Shown here piece by piece: positions 51,942 to 60,675 of a stretch of 64,000 nucleotides of DNA. The first letter of the stretch is position 1, and each line of letters begins with the position of its first letter. A model generated the notes under the pieces. It did not search any database, was not told where the DNA came from, and worked only from the letters and a program-made list of their open reading frames with translations. The stretch is taken from the NCBI RefSeq assembly GCF_900156065.1, contig NZ_FTNF01000008.1, positions 62,001 to 126,000 of the forward strand, given 5' to 3'. The DNA is from Micromonospora avicenniae. GTDB taxonomy: Bacteria; Actinomycetota; Actinomycetes; Mycobacteriales; Micromonosporaceae. Both the position numbers and the translations under genes were made by a program.

Positions 51942-53210
51942 TCAGCCCGACCAGGCGACAGCGTGGCTGACCCGCTGGTAGTGCCGCGCCAGCTCCGTGT
52001 CGATCCGTTCGATCCGGGCGTCGGTGACCGTCACCCGCGGTTCGTGCTCGGCCCGTGCGGCGAGCATGCGGTGTCGCAGGCCTTGGGGCGGGTGCGAGGC
52101 GAACAGCGAGCTCTGCTCCCGGATGGAGAGTTGACGCAGCAGCGGAAGCGTGTCGGCGGCGGCCGCCAGCGACCGGGCGACTCCGGTCTGCCAGGCCGCC
52201 GGCCCCTGCCCGCCGCGTGACGCCTGCCGGACCACGAGCGCCAATGATTCGGACTGCAGCAGCGCATCCAGCAGCCGCTTCGCGCCGTCCGTACCCGCGG
52301 CCCGGGCGGCCATCTCGTCGGCAAGGTACTCGGCCCGCTGGCTGTCCCGCAGCGCCGTGACGACCAACACGAGATGACCGCCGTAGAGCAGCCGCGACAC
52401 GACCCAGGAGAACGCCCGGCCCAGCGCGTCACCGATCATCTCCACCAGCCCGCCGCCGCGGACCGAGTCCACCGGACGGAACATGTCCGCAGCGTTGCCG
52501 AGCATGGTCAGCGCCGGCTGCGTCACCACCGTCCGGCGTACGTCGCCGTTGACGAAGTGGCCCAGCTCGTGACCGAGCAGCGCCACCCGCTGCGGCCCGT
52601 CCAGCGCACCCCATAGCGGCAACCCGAGGGCCAGGACTCGTCGCCGGCGCAGCCCCACCTGCGTCGCGTACGCGTTGAGGCTGCCGTCCACCCCGATGAC
52701 GTGTGGCACGGGGGCACCCACGGCCGCCGCCACTTCCTCCACCAGCGCGTGCAGTTCGGGTGCCTGATCCTTCGAGAGGACCTCCAGGTCGGGGTCGACG
52801 CGGCCGAACCGGGGCCGCAGCGCCACCGCCAGGCCGATCATCGCGACCCCGAAGACCACGGCGATGTTCGGGAACGGATAGGCGAACAGTAGCCACACGC
52901 CGACCACCGCGAGCGCCAGCACGCCGACGACGAGAAGCAGCGACGCCGCAGCGGTCGCCACGCCGGCCGGGCCGAGGCCCGACGACTCCAACGGGCGGTC
53001 GACCAGGGCCGCGTACTGGTGCCGAATCAGGCGGCCGGCCATCCGGTGGCTGCGCCGGTCGATCCAGGCCCAACCGAACTCCGGCGCCTGCCGCGCGCTG
53101 TCGTATCCGTCAAGGTTCCATTCGCAGGCGGCGCACCAGGGCATCGCCTCCCGCGTTGACACGGTCGTCTTGCCGCAACGCGGGCAGGCTCCCGCCTCGG
53201 CCGTCGTCAT
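51942..53210 (-). CDS. M48 family membrane metallopeptidase with N-terminal zinc ribbon
   Basis: A 422-residue peptidase. An N-terminal CPRCG...CAAC zinc-ribbon (about 9-29) is followed by two adjacent membrane helices (about 85-132, LLLVVGVLALAVVGVWLLFA and NIAVVFGVAMIGLAVAL). The HtpX-like catalytic domain has HELGH (His214, Glu215, His218), and EYLADEMAAR provides the third zinc ligand. M48 enzymes cleave membrane or misfolded proteins. The start is ATG 53210, and GTG 53216 is equally possible. The 280 bases to its left hold the subtilase promoter. It looks like a single-gene unit. Confidence 0.9.
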   Translation of the reverse strand: MTTAEAGACPRCGKTTVSTREAMPWCAACEWNLDGYDSARQAPEFGWAWIDRRSHRMAGRLIRHQYAALVDRPLESSGLGPAGVATAAASLLLVVGVLALAVVGVWLLFAYPFPNIAVVFGVAMIGLAVALRPRFGRVDPDLEVLSKDQAPELHALVEEVAAAVGAPVPHVIGVDGSLNAYATQVGLRRRRVLALGLPLWGALDGPQRVALLGHELGHFVNGDVRRTVVTQPALTMLGNAADMFRPVDSVRGGGLVEMIGDALGRAFSWVVSRLLYGGHLVLVVTALRDSQRAEYLADEMAARAAGTDGAKRLLDALLQSESLALVVRQASRGGQGPAAWQTGVARSLAAAADTLPLLRQLSIREQSSLFASHPPQGLRHRMLAARAEHEPRVTVTDARIERIDTELARHYQRVSHAVAWSG

Positions 53211-53423
53211 GATCACGATGGCCGATCTTGCCGCCGGCGTTCACACAACGTAACCGGCCGTTCAGCTGATGCCGGGTGCGGATCGTGCCCGTGACCACCG
53301 GGGCCGGCTCGCCGATCTCATCTCTTCCGAAGATCAGCGGGCGACGATCCGACGCGTCGCCGGACGGGTGTGCGGTGATCGACTGATCCTGCTGGTTCAG
53401 TGTTCGGATCTGGTCGGATCATG

Positions 53424-53453
53424 TTGACTTTAGATCGATGTTGATGGTTTATT
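53424..53453 (+). promoter_or_regulatory. Candidate promoter of the GH2 gene
   Basis: TTGACT (53424-53429) and TTTATT (53448-53453), 18 bases apart, lie in the only clearly AT-rich part of the 358-base gap before ATG 53569. Several GATC-containing repeats surround it and could be operator half-sites. Confidence 0.4.
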
Positions 53454-53568
53454 GTTATCCAATGATCATCGACGGGTGTCTACCCGATCCCGGCCGACTC
53501 CCTCAGGCGGCTCTGTCCTGGTTGTCCGGCCCGCCCTCACGTCCGTCGTGCGAAAGGGACCCTGACGC

Positions 53569-56055
53569 ATGAAGGTATTCACCGCACTGCTGGCCGCCGC
53601 GCTCGTGGCCACCAGCGCCCCCACCGCCGCACGTGCCGACACCACCTGGCAACCCGGCACAGCACCGATCGCCACCCCGTGGACCGATGAGGTCTCCGCC
53701 GACAACGCGCTCCCCGAGTACCCCCGTCCGCAACTCGTCCGAGCGAAGTGGCAGAGCCTCAACGGTGTGTGGCAGTTCGCCGGCGCGACGCAAGGCGAAG
53801 CACCGCCGTTCGGCGAGCAGCTCGGCGAACGGGTGCTGGTGCCGTACCCGGTCGAATCGGCGCTCTCCGGCATCCAACGGCACGAGGACCGGATGTGGTA
53901 CCGGCGCACCTTCCAGGTGCCGGCGAACTGGCAGGTCGGGGACCGCGGCGCGCGGTTGCGGCTCAACTTCGGCGCGGTCGACTACGAGACGACGGTTTGG
54001 GTCAACGGCATCGAGGTCGCGACCCACCGCGGCGGCTACGACGGCTTCAGCGCCGACGTCACCGACGCGCTGCGCGGCCGGGGAGCCCAGGAACTGGTGG
54101 TGGGAGTCACCGACCGCACCGACCAGACGTGGCAGCCGATCGGCAAGCAGCGCAACGTACCGGACCGCGGCATCTTCTACACCTCGGCGTCCGGCATCTG
54201 GCAGAGCGTCTGGATGGAGCCGGTGTCGGCGAGCCACGTCGAGCGGTTGCAGATGACGCCGGACCTCGACGACGAGAGCCTGCGCCTGACCCCGCACCTC
54301 GCCAACGGCAGCGGCAGCGGCCGGACCGTCGAGGCCGTCGCGTACGACGGCAAGCGGGTCGTCGGTCGCGCCTCCGGGCCGGCCGGAACCGAACTCCGGG
54401 TCCCGGTGCCGAAGCCGAAGCTGTGGTCGCCCGACTCCCCGCACCTGTACGACCTGAAGGTACGGGTGCGCCAGGGCGGAAAGGTGATCGACCAGGTCGA
54501 CTCCTACTTCGGCATGCGCGAGGTGGGCAAGGCCAAGGGCGCCGACGGCAAGCTCTACCTCACCCTCAACGGCAAGATCCTGTTCAACATGTCCACCCTG
54601 GATCAGGGTTACTGGCCGGACGGGATCTACACCGCGCCGACCGACGAGGCGCTGCGGTTCGACATCGCCGAGACGAAGCGGCTCGGGTTCAACACGATCC
54701 GCAAGCACATCAAGGTGGAGCCCGACCGCTGGTACTACTGGGCGGACCGGTTGGGTCTCATGGTGTGGCAGGACATGCCCGCCATGCGTACCGGCGGCAC
54801 GCCACCGGTGGACGCGCAGCAGGAGTTCGAGCGGCAGTTGCGGGAGATCGTGACGGAGCACCAGAGCTGGACCTCCATCACCGTCTGGGTGCCGTTCAAC
54901 GAGGGCTGGGGTGAGTGGGACCGTGCCGCGACCGGACGGATCGCCGACGAGGTCGGTGCCCAGGATCCGAGCCGGCTGGTCAACGCGCACAGCGGCGTGA
55001 ACTGCTGCGCCTCCAGGGGCGACTCCGGCCGCGGCGACATGATCGACTTCCACCAGTACGTTGGCCCGGCCTCGCCGGCGCCGACCGCGGACCGGGTGGC
55101 CGTGGACGGCGAGCACGGCGGGTTCGGATTGGAGGTCGACGGTCACATGTGGTTCGGCGAGGGGCACGCCTACGAGATGACCCCGGACAGCGCCACCCTC
55201 ACCCGCCGCTACGTGGAGAACCAGCAGGACCTGCTGACCGTCGCGAACAGGTGCGGGCTCTCCGGCGGCGTCTACACCCAGACCACGGACGTCGAGCACG
55301 AGGTCAACGGGTTCTACACGTACGACCGCCAGGTCAAGAAGATGGACTTCGCCCGGGTACGGGACGTCAACCGGGCCATCATCCGCTCCGTCGACGGCAC
55401 CGGCGCGAACGTGCCGCCGACCTCGCCCGGCACCCCGGGGCTGACCGGAGTCGGCTACTGGCCGCTGGACGAAGGAACCGGCACGGTGACCGAGGACCTG
55501 GCCGGCGACCACGACGCGACGCTGGTCAACGGCGCCGGCTGGACGTCGGGCAGGGCCGGCGGCGCCGTGCAGCTCAACGGCGTCAACCAGTACGTCGACA
55601 CCGGCGCGGCGATCCTCGACACCAGCGGCAGCTACACGGCGTCGGCCTGGGTGCGGCTGGACAGCCTGGGCGGTTTCGCCACCGCGGTCAGCCAGGACGG
55701 CAACACGAACAGCGCCTTCTTCCTCCAGTACTCCGGCGCGGACAACCGGTTCGCGTTCAGCTTCGCCGGGGTGCGGGCGTTGGCGCCCACCGCGCCGGAG
55801 CCCGGACGCTGGTACCACCTGACGGGCGTTCGGGACGCCGCCAGCGGATCCCTCACGCTCTACGTGGACGGCCAGCCGGCGGGTACGGCGAGCTCCTGCG
55901 TCGGCGACGCGTCCAGCGGCCACACCGTGATCGGCCGCGCCAAGTTCAACGGCAACCCCGTCGACTACTGGCGGGGCGCCGTCGACCAGGTGCACGTCTA
56001 CGACCGGGCCCTCTCCGCCGCCGAGGTGGCCCAGCTCCACGCCTCCGGCCAGTGA
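53569..56055 (+). CDS. Secreted GH2 family glycoside hydrolase with LamG domain
   Basis: An 828-residue exported glycosidase. The signal peptide MKVFTALLAAALVATSAPTAARA is cut near 23. GH2 sugar-binding and Ig-like domains span about 50-315 (VWQFAGATQ, VDYETTVWVNG, WSPDSPHLYDL), and the catalytic barrel about 325-620 has VPFNEGWG (acid/base Glu445) and a probable nucleophile Glu515 in VDGEHGGFG. A C-terminal concanavalin/LamG domain (about 635-828, YWPLDEGTGTV, YVDTGAAILD) binds carbohydrate. The family includes beta-galactosidases, glucuronidases and mannosidases; the substrate is not determined. GAAAGGGA upstream supports ATG 53569. A hairpin terminator follows. Confidence 0.92.
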   Translation: MKVFTALLAAALVATSAPTAARADTTWQPGTAPIATPWTDEVSADNALPEYPRPQLVRAKWQSLNGVWQFAGATQGEAPPFGEQLGERVLVPYPVESALSGIQRHEDRMWYRRTFQVPANWQVGDRGARLRLNFGAVDYETTVWVNGIEVATHRGGYDGFSADVTDALRGRGAQELVVGVTDRTDQTWQPIGKQRNVPDRGIFYTSASGIWQSVWMEPVSASHVERLQMTPDLDDESLRLTPHLANGSGSGRTVEAVAYDGKRVVGRASGPAGTELRVPVPKPKLWSPDSPHLYDLKVRVRQGGKVIDQVDSYFGMREVGKAKGADGKLYLTLNGKILFNMSTLDQGYWPDGIYTAPTDEALRFDIAETKRLGFNTIRKHIKVEPDRWYYWADRLGLMVWQDMPAMRTGGTPPVDAQQEFERQLREIVTEHQSWTSITVWVPFNEGWGEWDRAATGRIADEVGAQDPSRLVNAHSGVNCCASRGDSGRGDMIDFHQYVGPASPAPTADRVAVDGEHGGFGLEVDGHMWFGEGHAYEMTPDSATLTRRYVENQQDLLTVANRCGLSGGVYTQTTDVEHEVNGFYTYDRQVKKMDFARVRDVNRAIIRSVDGTGANVPPTSPGTPGLTGVGYWPLDEGTGTVTEDLAGDHDATLVNGAGWTSGRAGGAVQLNGVNQYVDTGAAILDTSGSYTASAWVRLDSLGGFATAVSQDGNTNSAFFLQYSGADNRFAFSFAGVRALAPTAPEPGRWYHLTGVRDAASGSLTLYVDGQPAGTASSCVGDASSGHTVIGRAKFNGNPVDYWRGAVDQVHVYDRALSAAEVAQLHASGQ

Positions 56056-56172
56056 CGAACGGCCCCGGCGAGGGCGGAGGCGCCACCGGCCCGTCCGCTT
56101 GACCGTCGCGGGTCTCCGGCCTGGATCAGGGACCCGGTTGCGGCTGTCATGTCCGAGGCGCAGACCGGCTCA

Positions 56173-56210
56173 CGCGGGGTAGGTCCGGAAGCTACCGGAG
56201 CTACCCCGCG
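56173..56210. terminator. Hairpin terminator between convergent genes
   Basis: CGCGGGGTAG pairs with CTACCCCGCG, and after one G-G mismatch TCCGG pairs with CCGGA around a six-base loop. It serves the GH2 gene from the left and the response regulator from the right. Confidence 0.65.
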
Positions 56211-56337
56211 CTCCTGCGAGAAGCAGCGCCCGCGCGGGCGGGCCGTCGCCCTGGCGCACCGGCTCAACCCGTCGCGGTACGCGGGGCGCGGTCGTCGCCG
56301 GCCGCACGCACCACCGGCCAGCACTGCGGTGGACTGG

Positions 56338-57000
56338 TCAGGCGAGGCCGGCGTCGTGGGCGAGGAGCGCTAGCTGCGTACGGTTGTCCAGGTCGAGCTT
56401 GGTCAGGATGTGCGACACGTGTGTCTTCACGGTGGCCAGGGTCAGGTGGAGCGCGGCGGCTATCTCGGTGTTGTTGCAGCCCTGCCCGATCGCCACCACG
56501 ACGTCGTGCTCGCGCGGGCTGAGCGCCGCGAGGGTCGCCCTGGCCTGGGCGTACGCGTCGGCCTGGACGGCGACCCGGTCCATCAGGCGGCGGGTGATCC
56601 GTGGGGACAGGATCGGTTCGCCGGCCGCGACCTGCCGGACCGCTTCGGCGATCCGGGCCGGCGGGGTGTCCTTGAGGAGGAAACCGCTGGCCCCGGCACG
56701 CAGCGCGTGCAGTATGTTCTCGTCGGTGTCGAACGTGGTCAGCACGATGATCTCGGGCGGTCGCGGACGGGCCCGCAGGCGACGGGTGGCGGTTATGCCG
56801 TCGACCCGGGGCATGCGCAGGTCCATCAGCACGACGTCGGGGGAGTGCGCGTCGGCGGCGGCCGGCGCCTGGTCGCCGTCGGCTGCCTCGCCGACCACGG
56901 CGATGCCGTCGGTGCCGTCGAGCATCATGGTCAGCCCGGCGCGGACGAGCGCGTCGTCGTCGACGATGAGCACACGCACGGGAGAGGTCACGCCGGCCAT
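56338..57000 (-). CDS. NarL/LuxR family response regulator
   Basis: A 220-residue two-component regulator. The receiver domain has the acidic pocket VDDD (about 13-16), phospho-acceptor Asp60 (VVLMDLRMP) and the conserved Lys in FLLKDT. A LuxR-type HTH follows (about 155-215, LSPREHDVVVAIGQGCNNTE then IAAALHLTLATVKTHVSHIL). ATG 57000 lies 13 bases inside the histidine kinase gene, so the pair is co-translated. Likely targets include the divergent membrane-protein gene at 58289, because palindromes lie in the shared upstream region. Confidence 0.94.
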   Translation of the reverse strand: MAGVTSPVRVLIVDDDALVRAGLTMMLDGTDGIAVVGEAADGDQAPAAADAHSPDVVLMDLRMPRVDGITATRRLRARPRPPEIIVLTTFDTDENILHALRAGASGFLLKDTPPARIAEAVRQVAAGEPILSPRITRRLMDRVAVQADAYAQARATLAALSPREHDVVVAIGQGCNNTEIAAALHLTLATVKTHVSHILTKLDLDNRTQLALLAHDAGLA

Positions 57001-58157
57001 GGTATCGATGCGTGCAGCCGGAACTCTCCACCGATCACCTGGTGGTCGAGTTCTCCGCCGGCCAGATGCACCCGCTCGGTGAGCCCGACCAGTCCGGCGC
57101 CCCCGGACCATCCGGGCGGCGTCGCGCGCTCCGGCGTCAACGCGTTGCGGACGTCGATCTCCAGGCCCGTGCCGGGCCCGCCGCGCAGAGCGACCTGGAC
57201 CGGCTGGCCGGCGGCGTGTTTGCGGGCGTTGGTCAGGCCCTCCTGGATCACCCGGTACGCCGTGCGGGCCACCGACGGAGGCGCGTCGGCCGGCTCGTTC
57301 ACCGCCTCGCGCAGCAGCACCTCGGTGCCGGCCTCGCGGGACTCCTCGACCAGCCGCGGTACGTCGGCCAGCACCGGCTGCGGGTGCCTCCCGTCGGTGT
57401 GCGGCGGATCGTCGTCGCGCAGCAGCGAGATCACCTCACGCAGCTCCTCGAGCGCCTGGTGCACGCCGTCCCGGACGACCCCGGCGGCCCGCGACAACTT
57501 CTCCGGCGAGGAGTCCGGACGGTACTCCATCGCGCCCGCGAACGTGGCCAGCAGCGACAGGCGATGCGCGAGGACGTCGTGCATCTCCCGGGCGATCTGG
57601 CGGCGTTCCAGCATGCGCGCCTCGGCCACCCGGCGGCCCTGCTCCGCCTCGGCGCGACGGGCCCGGTCCTGCAGGGACCGGATCAGCGCCGCACGCGCCT
57701 GCGCCCACGCGCCCCAGCCGAGCAGCGCGCCGTAGCCGATGGTGACCAGCGCCAGCCACCAGCCGTACGACATGCCACCGTTGGCCCGCCAGGCACCCTG
57801 GACGGCATGCGCGGCGACGCCCGCCACCGCCACCGCGATCGCCGCCGGGGCGCGCCGCCGCCGGGCCACCTGGAACGCGCCGATCGTGGCCGGCGGAGTG
57901 ACCGCCGGCGACACCGCCGCCAGCACGGTGATCACCGCCGTGGTGGCGACCGGCCGCCACAGCATCAGCGGGCTCAACAGCCAGCTCAGCGTGCCGGCCG
58001 CCAGGTCGAGCGTGAACAGCGGCCCCAGCGAACGGTCACTCCACCAGCCCAGGATCGTCGCGGCGACCAGCACACCGGACGCCCCCATCATCGTGGCGAC
58101 GGCCGTCCGGCCTCGCCGGTGGTCGCAGTCCTCCGGCCCGAACGAGAACCTGTTCAC
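56988..58157 (-). CDS. Sensor histidine kinase, DesK/NarX-type (HisKA_3)
   Basis: A 389-residue membrane kinase. About four membrane helices (25-150) precede a coiled linker. The dimerisation/phosphorylation motif REMHDVLAHRLSLL places the phospho-acceptor at His193, typical of HisKA_3 kinases, and the C-terminal HATPase has TNARKHA and GGAGLVGLTERV. The GTG at 58157 is the only reasonable start. A 21-bp palindrome lies 19 bases upstream. It phosphorylates the NarL-type regulator encoded in overlap. The signal is probably sensed in or at the membrane, since there is no large extracytoplasmic domain. Confidence 0.93.
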   Translation of the reverse strand: MNRFSFGPEDCDHRRGRTAVATMMGASGVLVAATILGWWSDRSLGPLFTLDLAAGTLSWLLSPLMLWRPVATTAVITVLAAVSPAVTPPATIGAFQVARRRRAPAAIAVAVAGVAAHAVQGAWRANGGMSYGWWLALVTIGYGALLGWGAWAQARAALIRSLQDRARRAEAEQGRRVAEARMLERRQIAREMHDVLAHRLSLLATFAGAMEYRPDSSPEKLSRAAGVVRDGVHQALEELREVISLLRDDDPPHTDGRHPQPVLADVPRLVEESREAGTEVLLREAVNEPADAPPSVARTAYRVIQEGLTNARKHAAGQPVQVALRGGPGTGLEIDVRNALTPERATPPGWSGGAGLVGLTERVHLAGGELDHQVIGGEFRLHASIPWPA

Positions 58158-58175
58158 GCGGGGAGGTTAACCGGC

Positions 58176-58196
58176 AGGTGTCGGACTCCGACACCT
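58176..58196. promoter_or_regulatory. Perfect 21-bp palindrome upstream of the kinase gene
   Basis: AGGTGTCGGA and its complement TCCGACACCT flank a single C. It is centred 29 bases from the kinase start in the divergent region, where an operator for autoregulation would be expected. Confidence 0.6.
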
Positions 58197-58215
58197 TCCA
58201 AAGTTGGTGGTCGGC

Positions 58216-58229
58216 CTCTCCTAGGAGAG
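58216..58229. promoter_or_regulatory. Perfect 14-bp palindrome CTCTCCTAGGAGAG
   Basis: Second palindrome in the same divergent region, 36 bp centre to centre from the 21-bp one and 60 bases before the membrane-protein start. The sequence is unrelated to the first, so a second regulator may bind. Confidence 0.5.
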
Positions 58230-58288
58230 CACAGGCGGGGCCCCCGGTCCGATGTGCCGGCCTGCCCCCGACCGCGATGCTCATCGGC

Positions 58289-58714
58289 ATGACGAACGAA
58301 ACGATGCGGACCTACCCGACCAGGACCACCGCACGGCGTACGGGCCGTGCGATCACCGTCGCCGCGGGAGCGGCCAGTGCACTCCTGCTGTGGGTCGTCA
58401 ACGACCCGTGGGCCGGCAACGACCTCGCCGTCCGCCAAGGCGACACCACCATGCACATCGGTCCGGTCGCCGTCGTGGTGGCCGCGCTGATCGCCGGTCT
58501 GGCCGCCTGGGGTCTGCTCGCGCTGCTGGAGCGGACGGTCGGCCATCCCGTCCGGACATTCCGGATCATCGCGCTGACCGTGCTGGTGCTCTCGCTGGCC
58601 GGCCCGCTGGGCAGCGGCATCGGCATCAGCAGCCGGCTCGCTCTGCTCGCCATGCACCTGACCGTCGGCGCGGCGCTGATCCTCGGTCTGCCCGGCCGGC
58701 GGAACTGCCGATAG
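58289..58714 (+). CDS. DUF6069-like membrane protein (141 aa)
   Basis: A 141-residue protein with four membrane helices: AITVAAGAASALLLWVVN, GPVAVVVAALIAGLAAWGLLALL, IIALTVLVLSLAGPLG and LALLAMHLTVGAALILGLP. A short polar loop NDLAVRQGDTTMHIG lies between the first two. Layout and loops fit the DUF6069 family of unknown function, common beside actinobacterial two-component genes. ATG 58289 and in-frame ATG 58277 are both possible, and neither has a clear ribosome site. It diverges from the kinase/regulator operon and is a likely target of it. Confidence 0.75.
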   Translation: MTNETMRTYPTRTTARRTGRAITVAAGAASALLLWVVNDPWAGNDLAVRQGDTTMHIGPVAVVVAALIAGLAAWGLLALLERTVGHPVRTFRIIALTVLVLSLAGPLGSGIGISSRLALLAMHLTVGAALILGLPGRRNCR

Positions 58715-58904
58715 CCGCGGATCGAAGGCGGGGCGCGCCACGGCGATGCCGAGGCACGCCCTCTCGGCGTTCAGGACCGCCTCGACAGCGAGCGAGCACG
58801 ATCGGGACCGGGGTCGCAGGCGGCGAGCCGGGAATCCGCTCCTGCGCGTCGCGGCCACGAAAAGGTCAGCCCGGTGAGCGCGTGACCCCGTCCGTTGTCG
58901 GACC

Positions 58905-59465
58905 TCAGTGGCGCCGCAGGCCGGCGACGACAAGTCCGACCATCCGGCGCGCGTCGTAGCTGGGGCTGTCGGCGCCGATACAGAGGTTTCCGATGCCGCG
59001 CATGAGGACGAGGGCGTCCATGTCGGGGAGGATCTCGCCCGCCGTGGCGGCGGCGTCGAGCAGCTGGGCGCAGACCGGAACGAGGCGGTCGAGAAAGTAG
59101 GCGTGCAGCGTCTGGAAGGCGGCGTCGTCGGACTGCATCGCCTCGGCCAGGCCGTGTTTGGTGACCAGGAAGTCGACGAAGAGGTCGATCCAGCTCGCGA
59201 GGGCGGCGTACGGCGTGGCGCTCTCCGCCAGCAGCGCCGGGCCGGCCACCGCGCACGCCTCGACCTGATGCCGATAGACCGCGACGATGAGATCGGCCCG
59301 CGTGGGGAAGTGGCGGTAGATCGTGCCGACGCCGACGCCGGCCTTGGCGGCGATGTCGCGCACAGGCGCGTCGACTCCTGCGGCGACGAACATCGCGGCG
59401 GCCGCCTCCAGCAGCGCCTCCTCGTTACGCCGGGCATCAGCCCGCTGCTTGCGCGGAGCACTCAT
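58905..59465 (-). CDS. TetR family regulator
   Basis: A 186-residue repressor starting MSAPRKQRADARRNEEALLE. The helix-turn-helix covers about 12-58 (VRDIAAKAGVGVGTIYRHFPTRADLI) and a ligand-binding helical domain follows. ATG 59465 is chosen because longer readings would cover the CGGAAC-N3-GTTCCG operators at 59515-59555. It diverges from an alpha/beta-hydrolase gene and most likely represses it and itself, with the hydrolase substrate or product as inducer. The C-terminal domain (LAEAMQSDDAAFQTLHAYFLD) is like SbtR/TetR_C_33-type regulators. Confidence 0.92.
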   Translation of the reverse strand: MSAPRKQRADARRNEEALLEAAAAMFVAAGVDAPVRDIAAKAGVGVGTIYRHFPTRADLIVAVYRHQVEACAVAGPALLAESATPYAALASWIDLFVDFLVTKHGLAEAMQSDDAAFQTLHAYFLDRLVPVCAQLLDAAATAGEILPDMDALVLMRGIGNLCIGADSPSYDARRMVGLVVAGLRRH

Positions 59466-59514
59466 CTCGCCACCTGCGCCGCCCACTGTCGCCTCCGTCA
59501 CAACCCTTGTTAAG

Positions 59515-59555
59515 CGGAACCATGTTCCGTATGTTTTTAGCGGAACCAGGTTCCG
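59515..59555. promoter_or_regulatory. Twin TetR operators (CGGAAC-N3-GTTCCG)
   Basis: CGGAACCATGTTCCG (59515-59529) and CGGAACCAGGTTCCG (59541-59555) are two 15-bp palindromes 26 bp apart, between the divergent TetR and hydrolase genes. The matching arms and central position make them the operators of this pair. Confidence 0.8.
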
Positions 59556-59607
59556 TTCTCCCAGCCTGCCAGAACGGCAGGTCGATGCCAAGTCGCGAGG
59601 AGCGCCC

Positions 59608-60507
59608 ATGCCCGCAATGCCAGAGCCCACGCCGGTGATCGCAGTACACCCGATCACGCTGTCCGCCCCCGACCGCGGCGATGATCTGCACTTACGCGTC
59701 TCCGCACCCATCACCGGCCATGACCTGCCCGTCATCGTCTTCTCGCACGGCTTCGGCCAGTCCGCGACCAGCTACGCCCCGCTGGTGGACTTCTGGGCCT
59801 CGCACGGTTTCGTCGTCATCCAGCCCACCCACCTCGACTCGCGGAAGTTGAGCCTTCCGCCCGACGACCCCCGGACGCCGCTGATCTGGCGAATCCGGGT
59901 CGACGACCTGAAGCGCTCCCTCGACCAGCTCGACCGGCTGGAGTCGTCCGTCCCCGGCCTCGCCGGACGCCTCGACCCGACCCGGATCGCCGTGGCCGGG
60001 CACTCCTGGGGCGCCCAGACGGCGAGCACGCTGCTCGGGGCGCGAGTCCTCGACGCCGACGGCAACCCCGGTGAGGACCTCTCGGACCCGCGGATCAAGG
60101 CAGGTGTCCTACTGGCCGTGACCGGCCGGGGCGGCACCGACCTTTCCCCGTTCGCGGCCGAGCACTTCCCCTTCATGAGCCCGAGCTTCGCGGAGATGAC
60201 CGCTCCAGCCCTCGTCGTCGCGGGCGACCACGACGACTCCCCACTGTCCGTACGAGGGCCGGACTGGTTCACCGACGCCTACCACCTGAGCCCGGGCAGC
60301 AAGACCCTGCTCACCCTGTACGGGGCGGAGCACTCGCTCGGCGGCATCTCCGCCTACGAAGCCAAGGAGACGACGGACGAGAGCCCCGAGCGGGTCGCCG
60401 TGATCCAGCGGCTCACCTGGGCCTACCTTCGCGACACCCTCGACCTCAAGGACGCCACCTGGCCCGCACCGGTGGAGAGCACGCTGGGTCGCCTCGACTC
60501 CAAGTGA
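59608..60507 (+). CDS. Alpha/beta-hydrolase (dienelactone/chlorophyllase-like)
   Basis: A 299-residue cytoplasmic hydrolase. The oxyanion region is VFSHGFGQSATSY, the nucleophile elbow AVAGHSWGAQTAS (Ser near 131), the acid probably Asp in VVAGDHDDSPLS, and the catalytic His in GAEHSLGG. The fold resembles dienelactone hydrolase and chlorophyllase-type enzymes that act on small esters or lactones. ATG 59608 has CGAGGAG upstream at 59596-59602. It is controlled by the divergent TetR gene through the twin operators at 59515. The 168-base gap after it holds no recognisable gene. Confidence 0.9.
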   Translation: MPAMPEPTPVIAVHPITLSAPDRGDDLHLRVSAPITGHDLPVIVFSHGFGQSATSYAPLVDFWASHGFVVIQPTHLDSRKLSLPPDDPRTPLIWRIRVDDLKRSLDQLDRLESSVPGLAGRLDPTRIAVAGHSWGAQTASTLLGARVLDADGNPGEDLSDPRIKAGVLLAVTGRGGTDLSPFAAEHFPFMSPSFAEMTAPALVVAGDHDDSPLSVRGPDWFTDAYHLSPGSKTLLTLYGAEHSLGGISAYEAKETTDESPERVAVIQRLTWAYLRDTLDLKDATWPAPVESTLGRLDSK

Positions 60508-60675
60508 GGACAACCGGCCCATCGCCGTGGCGCGACCGGATTCGGAAGGGGCGCGGCGCACCCGAAGGAAGCCGGACGCCACATCGGTCACAGCGCGGGG
60601 CCACCCTCGGGCAGCGCCAGCGGACGCTCGCGGTCCCGGAAGCCGTAGCGTAGGTGGAGCCGGCGGCTCGTTCGG

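Noticed and set aside
53503..56040. An 845-codon minus-strand frame
   Set aside because: Antisense to the GH2 hydrolase, low-complexity composition.
60508..60675. Possible gene remnant on the minus strand (fragment reading LHLRYGFRDRERPLALP)
   Set aside because: Too short and without a recognisable family motif.
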